A stretch of DNA of 64,000 nt from Streptomyces sp. WZ-12 (GCF_028898845.1 NZ_CP118574.1:5057001-5121000), one strand, 5' to 3'; counted from the first letter of the stretch, positions 28,205 to 48,137 are shown. Notes: a model not told the origin generated them from the sequence alone. Numbers and translations: made by a program.

Positions 28205-28421
28205 AAGCCAAAGACCGCTGGTTGTCTCCGCGTGTCCGTACCCGGGCGCGTGGTGGCCGAAGGATCCGCTAGCTGCGGACGGCCCGCGCAGGTTGTGAAT
28301 GGGAACTCCCAGGCAGTCTTCTGTCCGGTCGAGAATCGCCCCGTGCGCGCCTGCGCCGGGGCGTTTGCTTTGCCCAGCCCCTTCTGCGCGGTCCTCATCA
28401 CCCGGAAGGAGGCCGAGGCTC
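28205..28421 (+). promoter_or_regulatory. rplJ leader with attenuator-like hairpin
   Basis: About 220-nt leader before rplJ. It holds CGCCCCG (28337-28343) pairing with CGGGGCG (28357-28363), followed by TTTGCTTT, a terminator-like structure 59 bp before the ribosome site. In other bacteria this position carries the L10 leader, to which the L10-(L12)4 complex binds to repress its own synthesis. Assignment as an L10 leader rests on position, not on a covariance match. Confidence 0.5.
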
Positions 28422-28952
28422 ATGGCGAACCCCGAGAAGGTCGCAGCCGTCGAGGAGATCACGGAGAAGTTCCGTAGCTCCAATGGCGCTGTTGTGACCG
28501 CGTACACCGGGCTCACCGTTGCGCAGATCAAGAACCTGCGCCGTTCGCTCGGTGACAACGCTCAGTACCGTGTGGTGAAGAACACGCTGACCAAGATCGC
28601 GGCCAAGGAGGCCGGGATCTCTGCGCTGGACGAGCACCTCAGTGGCTCGACGGCCGTCGCCTTCGTGACCGGTGACCCGGTCGAGGCGGCGAAGGGTCTT
28701 CGTGACTTCGCCAAGGAGAACCAGAACCTCGTCATCAAGGGCGGCGTCCTTGACGGCAAGGCGCTCTCCGCCGACGAGATCAAGAAGCTTGCGGACCTTG
28801 AGTCCCGCGAGGTTCTGCTCAGCAAGCTGGCCGGTGCCTTCAAGGCGAAGCAGTCCCAGGCTGCCTCCGTCTTCCAGGCGCTGCCGTCGAAGCTCGTCCG
28901 CACCGTGGACGCGCTGCGCGCCAAGCAGGCCGAGCAGGGCGGTGCCGAGTAA
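28422..28952 (+). CDS. rplJ: 50S ribosomal protein L10
   Basis: 176 residues. L10 forms the base of the ribosomal stalk and carries L7/L12 dimers on its C-terminal helix. Conserved N-terminal part: [41 protein letters not shown] 28422 ([17 protein letters not shown]) has AAGGAGG upstream. First gene of rplJ-rplL. Confidence 0.96.
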   Translation: MANPEKVAAVEEITEKFRSSNGAVVTAYTGLTVAQIKNLRRSLGDNAQYRVVKNTLTKIAAKEAGISALDEHLSGSTAVAFVTGDPVEAAKGLRDFAKENQNLVIKGGVLDGKALSADEIKKLADLESREVLLSKLAGAFKAKQSQAASVFQALPSKLVRTVDALRAKQAEQGGAE

Positions 28953-29070
28953 TTCGGCTCGCTATCTGATCCTCGCCGCCTGAGTGCGGCAAGGGTCATC
29001 AGCGGGCTCGACGTACGCCCGCCTCACCCAGTACATCCGGCACCTGCCGATTAGTGGAAGGACCGCCATC

Positions 29071-29457
29071 ATGGCGAAGCTCACCCAGGACGAGCTGCTG
29101 GCCCAGTTCGAGGGCATGACCCTCATCGAGCTCTCCGAGTTCGTGAAGGCCTTCGAGGAGAAGTTCGACGTCACCGCCGCCGCTGCCGCGCCGGTCGTCG
29201 TTGCCGGCGGTGCCGCCGGTGGCGAGGCTGCCGCCGTTGAGGAGAAGGACGAGTTCGACGTCATCCTGACCGGCGCCGGCGACAAGAAGATCCAGGTCAT
29301 CAAGGTCGTGCGCGAGCTGACCTCCCTCGGCCTGAAGGAGGCCAAGGACCTGGTCGACGGCACCCCGAAGCCGGTCCTGGAGAAGGTTGCCAAGGACGCC
29401 GCCGAGAAGGCCGCCGAGTCCCTCAAGGGCGCCGGCGCCTCCGTCGAGGTCAAGTGA
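29071..29457 (+). CDS. rplL: 50S ribosomal protein L7/L12
   Basis: 128 residues with the N-terminal dimerisation part ([19 protein letters not shown]), an Ala/Val-rich hinge ([20 protein letters not shown]) and the factor-binding C-domain ([32 protein letters not shown]). It recruits translational GTPases. ATG 29071 has GGAAGGA upstream. Confidence 0.97.
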   Translation: MAKLTQDELLAQFEGMTLIELSEFVKAFEEKFDVTAAAAAPVVVAGGAAGGEAAAVEEKDEFDVILTGAGDKKIQVIKVVRELTSLGLKEAKDLVDGTPKPVLEKVAKDAAEKAAESLKGAGASVEVK

Positions 29458-29513
29458 CCTTGGTGAGTCTCTGACTCCCGTCCGCGGCACCCCGGGTGTA
29501 ACGCGGACACTGC

Positions 29514-29547
29514 GAAGGGCGATCACCCATGCGGGTGGTCGCCCTTC
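29514..29547 (+). terminator. Attenuator/terminator hairpin between rplL and rpoB
   Basis: 15-bp stem GAAGGGCGATCACCC / GGGTGGTCGCCCTTC with a single wobble pair and loop ATGC, 57 bp after the rplL stop. The equivalent position in E. coli holds a partial terminator that lowers rpoB relative to rplL; the same role is inferred here. Confidence 0.7.
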
Positions 29548-30085
29548 CGCGTACCCGCCCCGGCTGCGTTGTCAGGCGCCGGAGAGCGAGTATGGTGATC
29601 TTCGTTGTCCGGACGCACCTCCATGTGACGATCGCCCAGAGGCGGGGGGCCTTGACGAACCGGACGCGGCGCGCAATTCTCGGGACGCGACGCAGAAGCG
29701 GTCCAGGTTCGAGGCATGGATCGCCGACGAAGAGGGAAGCATCGGTGTGCGCCATCGGCGCAGGGCTTTTCGGCAGGCGCAGGGCATTGGGCGAAGTGAA
29801 GAACAACGAGGCGCTCCTCCGCTGCGGAGGGCATGACCTCCCGGAGGGAGAAGATCGGGACGCGGTGCGGTACCGGTCTCCGGAAACTCGCTCTGGACAT
29901 CAGTGGGCCATGTGGCTACACTGACCCTTTGCGCTGCCTGTTAGCTGCTCCCTGCCCGTCACCAGGGGCATGCCCGAACCCGAGCAAGGCTCATTGACCC
30001 GCCCTGACCTGGGCATATCGATCGCTCTGCTCGATTCGGGACCGGTACGCGCGTAGTGAGTCCGAGCCCTCGGAAGGACCCCCTC
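29548..30085 (+). promoter_or_regulatory. rplL-rpoB intergenic region with candidate rpoB promoters
   Basis: 538 bp without a supported gene. Candidate promoters: TTGACG (29652-29657), 17 bp, AATTCT (29675-29680); and, better, TGGACA (29894-29899), 17 bp, TACACT (29917-29922), which would give an ~155-nt rpoB leader. Short open frames across this stretch have no ribosome site and poor codon bias. Confidence 0.5.
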
Positions 30086-33571
<3,486 letters not shown>

Positions 33572-33581
33572 CGGGTCTGGT

Positions 33582-33609
33582 CGGGAGCTCCTTTCCCCAG
33601 GAGCTCCCG
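33582..33609 (+). terminator. Hairpin between rpoB and rpoC
   Basis: Perfect 11-bp stem CGGGAGCTCCT / AGGAGCTCCCG, loop TTCCCC, beginning 11 bp after the rpoB stop. No T-tract, so more likely an RNA-processing or mRNA-stability element than a full terminator, because rpoC has no obvious promoter of its own. Confidence 0.6.
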
Positions 33610-33669
33610 GCCCCTCCCCGGACCCCGTACAGACCATCTAGATACGACCCTGAGAGGGATTGACGCATA

Positions 33670-37569
<3,900 letters not shown>

Positions 37570-37583
37570 GCACGCCGTTCCGT

Positions 37584-37621
37584 CCGCAGGGCGGTCACCC
37601 CACGGGGTGGCCGCCCTGCGG
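37584..37621 (+). terminator. Terminator after rpoC
   Basis: Outer stem CCGCAGGGCGG / CCGCCCTGCGG plus inner CACCCC/GGGGTG, giving a long hairpin 14 bp after the rpoC stop. Confidence 0.8.
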
Positions 37622-37711
37622 CGTTCGCGCACCTGAAGGAACTTGTTCTCCCATTGCCGCGTCTGTGATGAGAGGATGGGGACAACTGTTGAGCGGGGGG
37701 AGGTTCGCGAC

Positions 37712-38251
37712 ATGGCATTCCAGCCGTGGCAGGGTGGGCAACCTGCTCAAAACCCTTATCAGGCGCCGGCCATGCGTGCCTCGCACGCCGATCGCGAGCG
37801 GGCGGTCGACGTGTTGAAGGCGGGCTTCGCGGAGGGGCGGCTCGCCCAGCCCGAGTACGAGCAGCGAATCTCCCGCGCGTACCAGGCCCAAACCCACGCG
37901 GAACTGCAGATGTTGGTCGCGGACCTGCCCCAAGGGCCGGTTCCCCAGGCGCAGTTCGCGCCGCGGCCGGCGGTGCCCGCGACGTTCCTCCCGATGCAGA
38001 TGCCGATGCCGCAGTCGACCAACGGCTCCGCCACGGGCGCCCTGGTCTGCGGGTTGCTCGCGCCGTTCACCTGGGGAGTGACGTCGGTCCCCGCGGTGAT
38101 CCTGGGGCACAAGGCGCGGGCCGAGATCCGGCGCACGGGGGAGCGGGGGGACGGCCAGGCGATCGCCGGGCTGGTGATCGGTTGGCTCGGAATCGGAGCC
38201 TGGGCGCTGTTCTTCCTGGTGATGGCGCTGGTCGCGGTGGCCCACTCCTGA
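37712..38251 (+). CDS. DUF1707/DUF4190 membrane protein
   Basis: 179 residues. Residues ~22-75 are a DUF1707 domain (MRASHADRERAVDVLKAGFA, EGRLAQPEYEQRISRAYQAQ, THAELQMLVADLP), a domain found N-terminally in many actinobacterial membrane proteins. A Pro/Met linker is followed by two hydrophobic helices in a DUF4190-like C-terminal part (GALVCGLLAPFTWGVTSVPA, LVIGWLGIGAWALFFLVMAL). ATG 37712 has GGGGGGAGG upstream. Function unknown. It sits between rpoC and rpsL. Confidence 0.85.
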   Translation: MAFQPWQGGQPAQNPYQAPAMRASHADRERAVDVLKAGFAEGRLAQPEYEQRISRAYQAQTHAELQMLVADLPQGPVPQAQFAPRPAVPATFLPMQMPMPQSTNGSATGALVCGLLAPFTWGVTSVPAVILGHKARAEIRRTGERGDGQAIAGLVIGWLGIGAWALFFLVMALVAVAHS

Positions 38252-38344
38252 GGGGCATGCGCCTTCTTCCGTAGGTGCCGGGGACGCACTACGGTGGCCG
38301 CAGCGCGGGGGGAGTCCGGCGTGTCCTTCGCGTGTGCATTTGTT

Positions 38345-38373
38345 TTGACCGCAGCCAATGCGCTAGGTACGCT
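38345..38373 (+). promoter_or_regulatory. Promoter of the str operon (rpsL)
   Basis: TTGACC (38345-38350), 17-bp spacer, TACGCT (38368-38373). It lies about 225 bp upstream of rpsL. Nothing else in this 346-bp gap (38252-38597) looks coding. Confidence 0.6.
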
Positions 38374-38442
38374 CTGACCTTGTGCCTGGGGTGTCCCTGG
38401 GCTGCCGTGCGCGCCTTCTCCCGTTGGTACCGACCGGAGAGT

Positions 38443-38467
38443 CCCGGCAGCACGGAAGCCGGGTTTT
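38443..38467 (+). terminator. Attenuator-like hairpin in the rpsL leader
   Basis: CCCGGC (38443-38448) pairs with GCCGGG (38458-38463) over a 9-nt loop and is followed immediately by TTTT. It lies between the putative promoter and rpsL, where it could terminate part of the transcripts. Confidence 0.55.
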
Positions 38468-38519
38468 GACACCGCAATCTGCCGCCGCCCTCGTTCCAGC
38501 GAGGCAGGTCTGCAGTATT

Positions 38520-38547
38520 CGACACACCCGACCGCGTGGGTCGGGGA
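38520..38547 (+). repeat. 28-nt leader hairpin motif, copy 1 (rpsL)
   Basis: Core CCCGACCGCGTGGGTCGG folds as a CCGACC/GGTCGG hairpin. It matches 43291-43318 upstream of rpsJ at 26 of 28 bases, and ends 50 bp before the rpsL start, against 58 bp for rpsJ. Confidence 0.8.
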
Positions 38548-38597
38548 GCGTTCCAGGTTAGCTTTACCGAGACTGGCACACAGAAACCGGAGAAGTA

Positions 38598-38969
38598 GTG
38601 CCTACGATCCAGCAGCTGGTCCGTAAGGGCCGGCAGGACAAGGTCGAGAAGAACAAGACGCCCGCACTTGAGGGTTCGCCCCAGCGCCGTGGCGTCTGCA
38701 CGCGTGTGTTCACGACCACCCCGAAGAAGCCGAACTCGGCCCTGCGTAAGGTCGCGCGTGTGCGTCTGACCAGCGGGATCGAGGTCACCGCTTACATTCC
38801 GGGTGAGGGCCACAACCTGCAGGAGCACTCCATCGTGCTCGTGCGCGGCGGCCGTGTGAAGGACCTGCCGGGTGTTCGGTACAAGATCATCCGCGGCTCC
38901 CTCGACACGCAGGGCGTCAAGAACCGCAAGCAGGCTCGCAGCCGCTACGGCGCCAAGAAGGAGAAGTAA
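38598..38969 (+). CDS. rpsL: 30S ribosomal protein S12
   Basis: 123 residues, decoding-centre protein. The streptomycin-relevant lysines are wild type: K43 in [12 protein letters not shown] and K88 in [12 protein letters not shown] 38598 has CGGAGAAG a few bases upstream. First gene of rpsL-rpsG-fusA-tuf. Confidence 0.97.
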   Translation: MPTIQQLVRKGRQDKVEKNKTPALEGSPQRRGVCTRVFTTTPKKPNSALRKVARVRLTSGIEVTAYIPGEGHNLQEHSIVLVRGGRVKDLPGVRYKIIRGSLDTQGVKNRKQARSRYGAKKEK

Positions 38970-38971
38970 GA

Positions 38972-39442
38972 ATGCCTCGTAAGGGCCCCGCCCCGAAGCG
39001 CCCGGTCATCATCGACCCGGTCTACGGCTCTCCTCTGGTGACCTCCCTCATCAACAAGGTGCTGCTGAACGGCAAGCGCTCCACCGCTGAGCGCATCGTT
39101 TACGGCGCCATGGAGGGTCTGCGCGAGAAGACCGGCACCGACCCGGTCATCACGCTGAAGCGCGCGCTGGAGAACATCAAGCCGACCCTTGAGGTCAAGT
39201 CCCGCCGTGTCGGTGGCGCGACCTACCAGGTCCCGGTCGAGGTCAAGCCCGGCCGCGCCGCCACCCTCTCGCTCCGCTGGCTCGTGGGCTACTCCCGCGC
39301 CCGCCGCGAGAAGACCATGACCGAGCGCCTCATGAACGAACTGCTCGACGCCTCCAACGGCCTCGGCGCTTCGGTCAAGAAGCGTGAGGACACGCACAAG
39401 ATGGCCGAGTCCAACAAGGCCTTCGCGCACTACCGCTGGTAG
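38972..39442 (+). CDS. rpsG: 30S ribosomal protein S7
   Basis: 156 residues, initiates assembly of the 30S head. [40 protein letters not shown] and [15 protein letters not shown] are typical. Starts two bases after rpsL; GAGAAG in the rpsL end serves as ribosome site. Confidence 0.97.
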   Translation: MPRKGPAPKRPVIIDPVYGSPLVTSLINKVLLNGKRSTAERIVYGAMEGLREKTGTDPVITLKRALENIKPTLEVKSRRVGGATYQVPVEVKPGRAATLSLRWLVGYSRARREKTMTERLMNELLDASNGLGASVKKREDTHKMAESNKAFAHYRW

Positions 39443-39481
39443 TCGCAACCCACATCGAGACCGAGAGAAGACTGAGCCACT

Positions 39482-41602
<2,121 letters not shown>

Positions 41603-41649
41603 CTCACCCCCCGAGTTCACGCTCTAGGCTTGACTCCGGAGCCTGCCGG

Positions 41650-41679
41650 GGCATTCCGCCGCAACAGCGGGGGAATGCC
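41650..41679 (+). terminator. Hairpin between fusA and tuf
   Basis: GGCATTCC (41650-41657) pairs with GGAATGCC (41672-41679), with further GC pairs inside. A TTGACT at 41630-41635 just upstream could be a -35 box, but no good -10 follows. Possibly modulates tuf expression relative to fusA. Confidence 0.5.
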
Positions 41680-41759
41680 TCCGGGCCCCGGGCTATCCAG
41701 CAAAGATCACCTGGCGCCGATGAGTAAGGCGTACAGAACCACTCCACAGGAGGACCCCA

Positions 41760-42953
<1,194 letters not shown>

Positions 42954-42995
42954 GTTGATCCGGTTGACCCGGTAGCTCCCCGGAGCACTTGAGAG

Positions 42996-43023
42996 GCCCC
43001 GCTCACCATCAGGTGGGCGGGGC
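42996..43023 (+). terminator. Terminator after tuf
   Basis: 12-bp stem GCCCCGCTCACC / GGTGGGCGGGGC (one wobble), 4-nt loop ATCA, then TTCTTGA. Ends the str operon 43 bp after the tuf stop. Confidence 0.85.
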
Positions 43024-43026
43024 TTC

Positions 43027-43376
43027 TTGACAGTTGGGCCTCGATTGGCCTTACGCAACCCCCGTATGGCACACTGTCCAGGTTGCTCGGTTGAGTGCCA
43101 ATGCTGCGCGCCTCCCGCCGGGGGGACCGGAAGCGAGTCCCAGGTATTCGTCGCCCCTTTTCAGGGGTGGAAGTACGGGAATCTTCCGGGAAGCGTCAGC
43201 GGGGTGCCTCGGCCAGGCGCCCGGTGGGTGTTCTTCCCCACGCTCTCCTCCTTGAGAGATCTCCCTTGTGGAGAGCTACGAGAAGGGGTGCGACACGCCC
43301 GACCGCGTGGGTCGGAGAAGAGTATCGACCCCATCGGGTCCCAGAGCGTTACGAGAGACAGGACTACGAAGTAGCC
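43027..43376 (+). promoter_or_regulatory. rpsJ (S10 operon) promoter and leader region
   Basis: 350 bp with no gene. TTGACA at 43027-43032 is a good -35 box with TTACGC 18 bp later as the best, though weak, -10; TATGGC/CACACT further on are alternatives. The leader contains several hairpins (CCCCT...AGGGG near 43155; CTCTCC...GGAGAG near 43243-43275) and the 28-nt motif shared with rpsL. Confidence 0.45.
43291..43318 (+). repeat. 28-nt leader hairpin motif, copy 2 (rpsJ)
   Basis: Same CCCGACCGCGTGGGTCGG core hairpin as at 38520-38547; the two copies differ at two of 28 positions. It ends 58 bp before the rpsJ ATG. Confidence 0.8.
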
Positions 43377-43685
43377 ATGGCGGGACAGAAGATCCGCATC
43401 CGGCTCAAGGCCTACGACCACGAGGTCATCGACTCCTCGGCGAAGAAGATCGTCGAGACGGTGACCCGCACTGGTGCGTCGGTCGCGGGCCCGGTGCCGC
43501 TGCCCACTGAGAAGAACGTGTACTGCGTCATCAAGTCGCCGCACAAGTACAAGGACTCGCGCGAGCACTTCGAGATGCGCACGCACAAGCGCCTGATCGA
43601 CATCCTCGACCCGACGCCCAAGACCGTTGACTCGCTGATGCGCCTGGACCTTCCGGCCGGCGTTGACATCGAGATCAAGCTCTGA
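43377..43685 (+). CDS. rpsJ: 30S ribosomal protein S10
   Basis: 102 residues; also serves as transcription antitermination factor Nus[40 protein letters not shown] and [20 protein letters not shown] are typical. The long upstream open extension is not family-like, so ATG 43377 is the start; only a weak AGGAC precedes it. First gene of the S10 cluster. Confidence 0.97.
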   Translation: MAGQKIRIRLKAYDHEVIDSSAKKIVETVTRTGASVAGPVPLPTEKNVYCVIKSPHKYKDSREHFEMRTHKRLIDILDPTPKTVDSLMRLDLPAGVDIEIKL

Positions 43686-43699
43686 GAGGCGCGGAAGAG

Positions 43700-44344
43700 A
43701 TGGCTAAGCAGATCAAGGGGCTCCTGGGCGAGAAGCTCGGCATGACCCAGGTCTGGGACGAGAACAACCGTGTCGTCCCGGTGACCGTGGTGAAGGCCGG
43801 CCCCTGCGTCGTTACCCAGGTGCGCACCAATGACCAGGACGGCTACGACTCCGTCCAGATCGCCTTCGGCGAGATCGACCCGCGCAAGGTGAACAAGCCC
43901 CTCAAGGGCCACTTCGCGAAGGCCGACGTCACCCCCCGTCGCCACCTCGTCGAGGTCCGTACCGCCGATGCCGGCGAGTACACCCTCGGCCAGGAGCTGA
44001 CCGCTGAGACCTTCGAGTCCGGCGTCAAGGTGGACGTGACCGGCAAGAGCAAGGGCAAGGGCTTCGCCGGTGTCATGAAGCGTCACGGCTTCCATGGCGG
44101 CAAGGCGTCCCACGGTGCCCACCGCGTGCACCGCAAGCCGGGCTCCATCGGTGGCTGCGCCACCCCGGGCCGCGTGTTCAAGGGCATGCGGATGGCCGGC
44201 CGTATGGGCAATGAGCGGGTCACCACCCAGAACCTGACCGTCCACGCCGTTGACGCGGAGAAGGGTCTGCTGCTCATCAAGGGCGCAGTTCCTGGTCCGA
44301 ACGGCGGCCTCGTCCTGGTCCGTACCGCGGCCAAGGGGGCCTGA
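43700..44344 (+). CDS. rplC: 50S ribosomal protein L3
   Basis: 214 residues. [20 protein letters not shown] at the start and [20 protein letters not shown] in the loop reaching the peptidyl transferase centre. Early 50S assembly protein. GGAAGAG precedes ATG 43700. Confidence 0.97.
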   Translation: MAKQIKGLLGEKLGMTQVWDENNRVVPVTVVKAGPCVVTQVRTNDQDGYDSVQIAFGEIDPRKVNKPLKGHFAKADVTPRRHLVEVRTADAGEYTLGQELTAETFESGVKVDVTGKSKGKGFAGVMKRHGFHGGKASHGAHRVHRKPGSIGGCATPGRVFKGMRMAGRMGNERVTTQNLTVHAVDAEKGLLLIKGAVPGPNGGLVLVRTAAKGA

Positions 44345-44352
44345 GGTAACCG

Positions 44353-45003
44353 ATGAGCACCATTGACATCCTTTCGCCGGCAGGCGACAAGGCCGGGACC
44401 GTCGAGCTCCCCGCGGAGATCTTCGACGCGAAGGTCAGCGTTCCGCTGATCCACCAGGTCGTCGTCGCGCAGCTGGCCGCTGCCCGTCAGGGCACGCACA
44501 AGACCAAGACCCGTGGCGAGGTCCGCGGCGGTGGCAGGAAGCCGTACCGCCAGAAGGGCACCGGCCGCGCGCGCCAGGGTTCGACCCGCGCGCCGCAGTT
44601 CGCCGGCGGTGGCGTCGTTCACGGCCCCGTGCCGCGTGACTACAGCCAGCGGACCCCGAAGAAGATGAAGGCCGCCGCCCTGCGCGGTGCCCTCTCCGAC
44701 CGGGCCCGCCACAGCCGCATCCACGTCGTCTCCGGCGTGGTCGACGGCGCGGTGTCCACCAAGGCCGCCAAGGGCCTGCTCGGCAAGGTCAGCGACCGCA
44801 AGAACGTCCTGCTGATCGCCGAGCGCTCCGACGAGGCCGCGTGGCTGTCCGCCCGCAACCTGCCCCAGGTCCACATCCTGGAGCCGGGCCAGCTGAACAC
44901 GTACGACGTGCTCGTCTCCGACGACGTGGTCTTCACCAAGGCCGCTTTCGAGTCCTTCGTGTCTGGCCCCAAGGCCGTTGAGACCGAAGGGAGCGACGCC
45001 TGA
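44353..45003 (+). CDS. rplD: 50S ribosomal protein L4
   Basis: 216 residues. The extended loop that lines the exit tunnel is intact ([20 protein letters not shown] then [11 protein letters not shown]), with no change typical of macrolide resistance evident. In E. coli L4 represses the S10 operon; this window gives no direct sign of that mechanism. Stop overlaps rplW. Confidence 0.97.
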   Translation: MSTIDILSPAGDKAGTVELPAEIFDAKVSVPLIHQVVVAQLAAARQGTHKTKTRGEVRGGGRKPYRQKGTGRARQGSTRAPQFAGGGVVHGPVPRDYSQRTPKKMKAAALRGALSDRARHSRIHVVSGVVDGAVSTKAAKGLLGKVSDRKNVLLIAERSDEAAWLSARNLPQVHILEPGQLNTYDVLVSDDVVFTKAAFESFVSGPKAVETEGSDA

Positions 45004-45326
45004 TGACTGAGGCCGTCGTCACCAGCAAGACCTTCTCGGACCCGCGTGACGTCCTCGTCAAGCCGGTTGTCTCCGAGAAGAGCTACGCGCTGCTGGACGA
45101 GAACAAGTACACGTTCATCGTCGCGCCCGGCGCGAACAAGACCCAGATCAAGCAGGCCGTCGAGGCGGTCTTCTCGGTCAAGGTCACCGGGGTCAACACG
45201 ATCAACCGGCAGGGTAAGCGCAAGCGCACCAAGACCGGTTTCGGGAAGCGCGCCAACACCAAGCGCGCCATCGTGACCCTCGCCGAGGGCGACCGTATCG
45301 ACATCTTCGGCGGCCCGGTCTCCTAA
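45003..45326 (+). CDS. rplW: 50S ribosomal protein L23
   Basis: 107 residues, located at the tunnel exit where trigger factor and SRP dock. [55 protein letters not shown] 45003 shares one base with the rplD stop. Confidence 0.96.
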   Translation: MTEAVVTSKTFSDPRDVLVKPVVSEKSYALLDENKYTFIVAPGANKTQIKQAVEAVFSVKVTGVNTINRQGKRKRTKTGFGKRANTKRAIVTLAEGDRIDIFGGPVS

Positions 45327-45365
45327 CGGAGTCCGAGTCGTCCGGAATCGGACGAGGACTGAGAA

Positions 45366-46202
45366 ATGGGTATCCGCAAGTACAAGCCGACGACCCCGGG
45401 CCGTCGTGGCTCCAGCGTCGCCGACTTTGTCGAGATCACGCGGTCCACGCCGGAGAAGTCGCTGGTCCGCCCGCTGCACAGCAAGGGCGGCCGTAACAAC
45501 GCCGGTCGTGTGACCGTTCGCCACCAGGGCGGTGGCCACAAGCGCGCCTACCGCGTGATCGACTTCCGTCGTCACGACAAGGACGGCGTGCCGGCCAAGG
45601 TCGCGCACATCGAGTACGACCCGAACCGCACCGCGCGCATCGCGCTGCTGCACTACGCCGACGGCGAGAAGCGCTACATCATCGCGCCGCGCGGCCTGCA
45701 GCAGGGTGACCGGATTGAGAACGGCGCTGGCGCCGACATCAAGCCGGGCAACAACCTCCCGCTGCGCAACATCCCGGTCGGTACGACCATCCACGCCATC
45801 GAGCTGCGGCCCGGCGGCGGCGCGAAGTTCGCCCGCTCCGCGGGTGCCTCCGTGCAGCTGCTGGCGCGTGAGGGCTCCATGGCCCACCTGCGTATGCCGT
45901 CCGGCGAGATCCGCCTGGTCGACGTTCGCTGCCGCGCCACCGTCGGCGAGGTCGGCAACGCCGAGCAGTCGAACATCAACTGGGGCAAGGCCGGCCGCAT
46001 GCGCTGGAAGGGCGTCCGCCCGACCGTGCGTGGTGTCGTGATGAACCCGGTTGACCACCCGCACGGTGGTGGTGAGGGCAAGACCTCCGGTGGTCGCCAC
46101 CCGGTCTCGCCCTGGGGCAAGAAGGAGGGTCGTACGCGCTCGCCGAAGAAGGCCAGCAACAAGTACATCGTCCGCCGCCGCAAGACGAACAAGAAGCGCT
46201 AG
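45366..46202 (+). CDS. rplB: 50S ribosomal protein L2
   Basis: 278 residues, near the peptidyl transferase centre. [37 protein letters not shown] region, and the functional histidine loop [20 protein letters not shown]. Complete length; starts 39 bp after rplW. Confidence 0.97.
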   Translation: MGIRKYKPTTPGRRGSSVADFVEITRSTPEKSLVRPLHSKGGRNNAGRVTVRHQGGGHKRAYRVIDFRRHDKDGVPAKVAHIEYDPNRTARIALLHYADGEKRYIIAPRGLQQGDRIENGAGADIKPGNNLPLRNIPVGTTIHAIELRPGGGAKFARSAGASVQLLAREGSMAHLRMPSGEIRLVDVRCRATVGEVGNAEQSNINWGKAGRMRWKGVRPTVRGVVMNPVDHPHGGGEGKTSGGRHPVSPWGKKEGRTRSPKKASNKYIVRRRKTNKKR

Positions 46203-46214
46203 GAGCGGGTTTAG

Positions 46215-46496
46215 ATGCCGCGCAGTCTCAAGAAGGGGCCCTTCGTCGACGACCACCTCGCCAAGAAGGTGGATGTTCAGAACGAAGCCGGCACCAAGAA
46301 CGTCATCAAGACCTGGTCCCGCCGCTCCATGATCGTCCCGGCCATGCTCGGCCACACGATCGCGGTGCACGACGGCCGCAAGCACGTCCCGGTGTTCGTC
46401 ACCGAGTCGATGGTCGGCCACAAGCTCGGCGAGTTTGCGCCGACCCGCACCTTCCGCGGCCACGAGAAGGACGACCGCAAGTCGCGTCGTCGCTGA
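46215..46496 (+). CDS. rpsS: 30S ribosomal protein S19
   Basis: 93 residues. [60 protein letters not shown]. Head protein of the 30S subunit. AGGAGCGGG precedes ATG 46215. Confidence 0.97.
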   Translation: MPRSLKKGPFVDDHLAKKVDVQNEAGTKNVIKTWSRRSMIVPAMLGHTIAVHDGRKHVPVFVTESMVGHKLGEFAPTRTFRGHEKDDRKSRRR

Positions 46497-46540
46497 TCGA
46501 CCGGAGTGCGAAGACTATGACTGACACCGAAGGGACAACC

Positions 46541-46888
46541 ATGGAAGCCAGGGCCCAGGCGCGGTACATCCGCGTCACGCCCATGAAGGCCCGCCGCGTG
46601 GTGGACCTTATCCGTGGCATGGATGCCACGGAGGCTCAGGCGGTCCTGCGTTTCGCCCCGCAGGCCGCGAGCGTGCCGGTGGGCAAGGTGCTGGACAGCG
46701 CCATTGCCAACGCCGCGCACAACTACGACCACACCGACGCCTCTTCGCTGGTCATCAGCGAGGCGTACGTGGACGAGGGCCCGACCCTGAAGCGGTTCCG
46801 TCCGCGTGCCCAGGGCCGTGCCTACCGGATCCGTAAGCGGACCAGCCACATCACCGTGGTCGTCAGCAGCAAGGAAGGAACCCGGTAA
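46541..46888 (+). CDS. rplV: 50S ribosomal protein L22
   Basis: 115 residues from ATG 46541 ([20 protein letters not shown]). GAAGGGA lies eight bases upstream and this gives the family N-terminus. An in-frame ATG eight codons earlier (46517, MTDTEGTT) also has a GGAG site, so a longer form is possible. The tunnel hairpin ([20 protein letters not shown]) is intact. Stop overlaps rpsC. Confidence 0.93.
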   Translation: MEARAQARYIRVTPMKARRVVDLIRGMDATEAQAVLRFAPQAASVPVGKVLDSAIANAAHNYDHTDASSLVISEAYVDEGPTLKRFRPRAQGRAYRIRKRTSHITVVVSSKEGTR

Positions 46889-47712
46889 TGGGCCAGAAGG
46901 TAAACCCGCACGGGTTCCGGCTCGGCATCACCACCGACTTCAAGTCGCGTTGGTACGCCGACAAGCTGTACAAGGACTACGTCAAGGAAGACGTCGCCAT
47001 TCGTCGCATGATGACGAAGGGCATGGAGCGCGCCGGTATCTCCAAGGTGGAGATCGAGCGCACCCGTGAGCGCGTCCGCGTTGACATCCACACCGCTCGC
47101 CCGGGCATCGTCATCGGCCGCCGCGGCGCCGAGGCCGACCGCATCCGCGGTGAGCTGGAGAAGCTGACCGGCAAGCAGGTCCAGCTGAACATCCTTGAGG
47201 TCAAGAACCCCGAGACCGATGCTCAGCTCGTGGCCCAGGCCGTCGCCGAGCAGCTCTCGTCCCGCGTCTCCTTCCGTCGCGCCATGCGCAAGAGCATGCA
47301 GTCGACGATGAAGGCCGGCGCCAAGGGCATCAAGATCCAGTGTGGTGGCCGTCTCGGCGGCGCCGAGATGTCCCGCTCGGAGTTCTACCGCGAGGGCCGT
47401 GTGCCCCTGCACACCCTCCGCGCGAACGTCGACTACGGCTTCTTCGAGGCCAAGACCACCTTCGGCCGCATCGGCGTGAAGGTCTGGATCTACAAGGGCG
47501 ACGTCAAGAACATCGCCGAGGTGCGCGCCGAGAACGCCGCCGCCCGTGCGGGCAACCGCCCGGCTCGCGGTGGTGGCAACGAGCGTCCGCGTCGCGGTGG
47601 CGAGCGTGGCGGTCGCGGCCGCAAGCCGCAGCAGCAGAGCGCCGCTGCCGAGGCCCCCAAGGCCGAGGCCGCTGCCGCTGCTCCGGCGGAGAACCCTGGA
47701 ACGGAGGGCTGA
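46888..47712 (+). CDS. rpsC: 30S ribosomal protein S3
   Basis: 274 residues. KH domain with [16 protein letters not shown] and [21 protein letters not shown] ~60-residue C-terminal extension rich in Arg/Gly then Ala/Glu ([20 protein letters not shown]) is typical of actinobacteria. S3 lines the mRNA entry channel. ATG 46888 overlaps the rplV stop. Confidence 0.97.
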   Translation: MGQKVNPHGFRLGITTDFKSRWYADKLYKDYVKEDVAIRRMMTKGMERAGISKVEIERTRERVRVDIHTARPGIVIGRRGAEADRIRGELEKLTGKQVQLNILEVKNPETDAQLVAQAVAEQLSSRVSFRRAMRKSMQSTMKAGAKGIKIQCGGRLGGAEMSRSEFYREGRVPLHTLRANVDYGFFEAKTTFGRIGVKVWIYKGDVKNIAEVRAENAAARAGNRPARGGGNERPRRGGERGGRGRKPQQQSAAAEAPKAEAAAAAPAENPGTEG

Positions 47713-47717
47713 CCGAC

Positions 47718-48137
47718 ATGCTGATCCCTCGCAGGGTCAAGCACCGCAAGCAGCACCACCCGAAGCGGAACGGTATGGCCAAGGGCGGTACCGAGCTGGC
47801 CTTCGGTGAGTACGGCATCCAGGCCGTTACCGCGGCCTACGTGACGAACCGGCAGATCGAGTCCGCTCGTATCGCCATGACCCGTCACATCAAGCGTGGC
47901 GGCAAGGTGTGGATCAACATCTACCCCGACCGCCCGCTGACGAAGAAGCCGGCCGAGACCCGCATGGGTTCCGGTAAGGGTTCGCCGGAGTGGTGGATCG
48001 CGAACGTCAAGCCCGGTCGGGTGATGTTCGAGCTGTCTTTCCCGAACGAAAAGGTTGCCAAGGAGGCGCTGACCCGCGCCGCCCACAAGCTTCCGATGAA
48101 GTGCCGCATCGTTCGGCGCGAGGCAGGTGAATCGTGA
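47718..48137 (+). CDS. rplP: 50S ribosomal protein L16
   Basis: 139 residues. [60 protein letters not shown]. Contacts tRNA in the A and P sites; changes here affect avilamycin/evernimicin, none is apparent. ATG 47718 was chosen over upstream frame extension. Confidence 0.97.
   Translation: MLIPRRVKHRKQHHPKRNGMAKGGTELAFGEYGIQAVTAAYVTNRQIESARIAMTRHIKRGGKVWINIYPDRPLTKKPAETRMGSGKGSPEWWIANVKPGRVMFELSFPNEKVAKEALTRAAHKLPMKCRIVRREAGES

Noticed and set aside
29529..29924. 131-codon plus-strand frame between rplL and rpoB
   Set aside because: Low GC at third positions, no ribosome site, overlaps a terminator hairpin and candidate promoters.
38598..38969. Streptomycin-resistance change in rpsL
   Set aside because: K43 and K88 are wild type.
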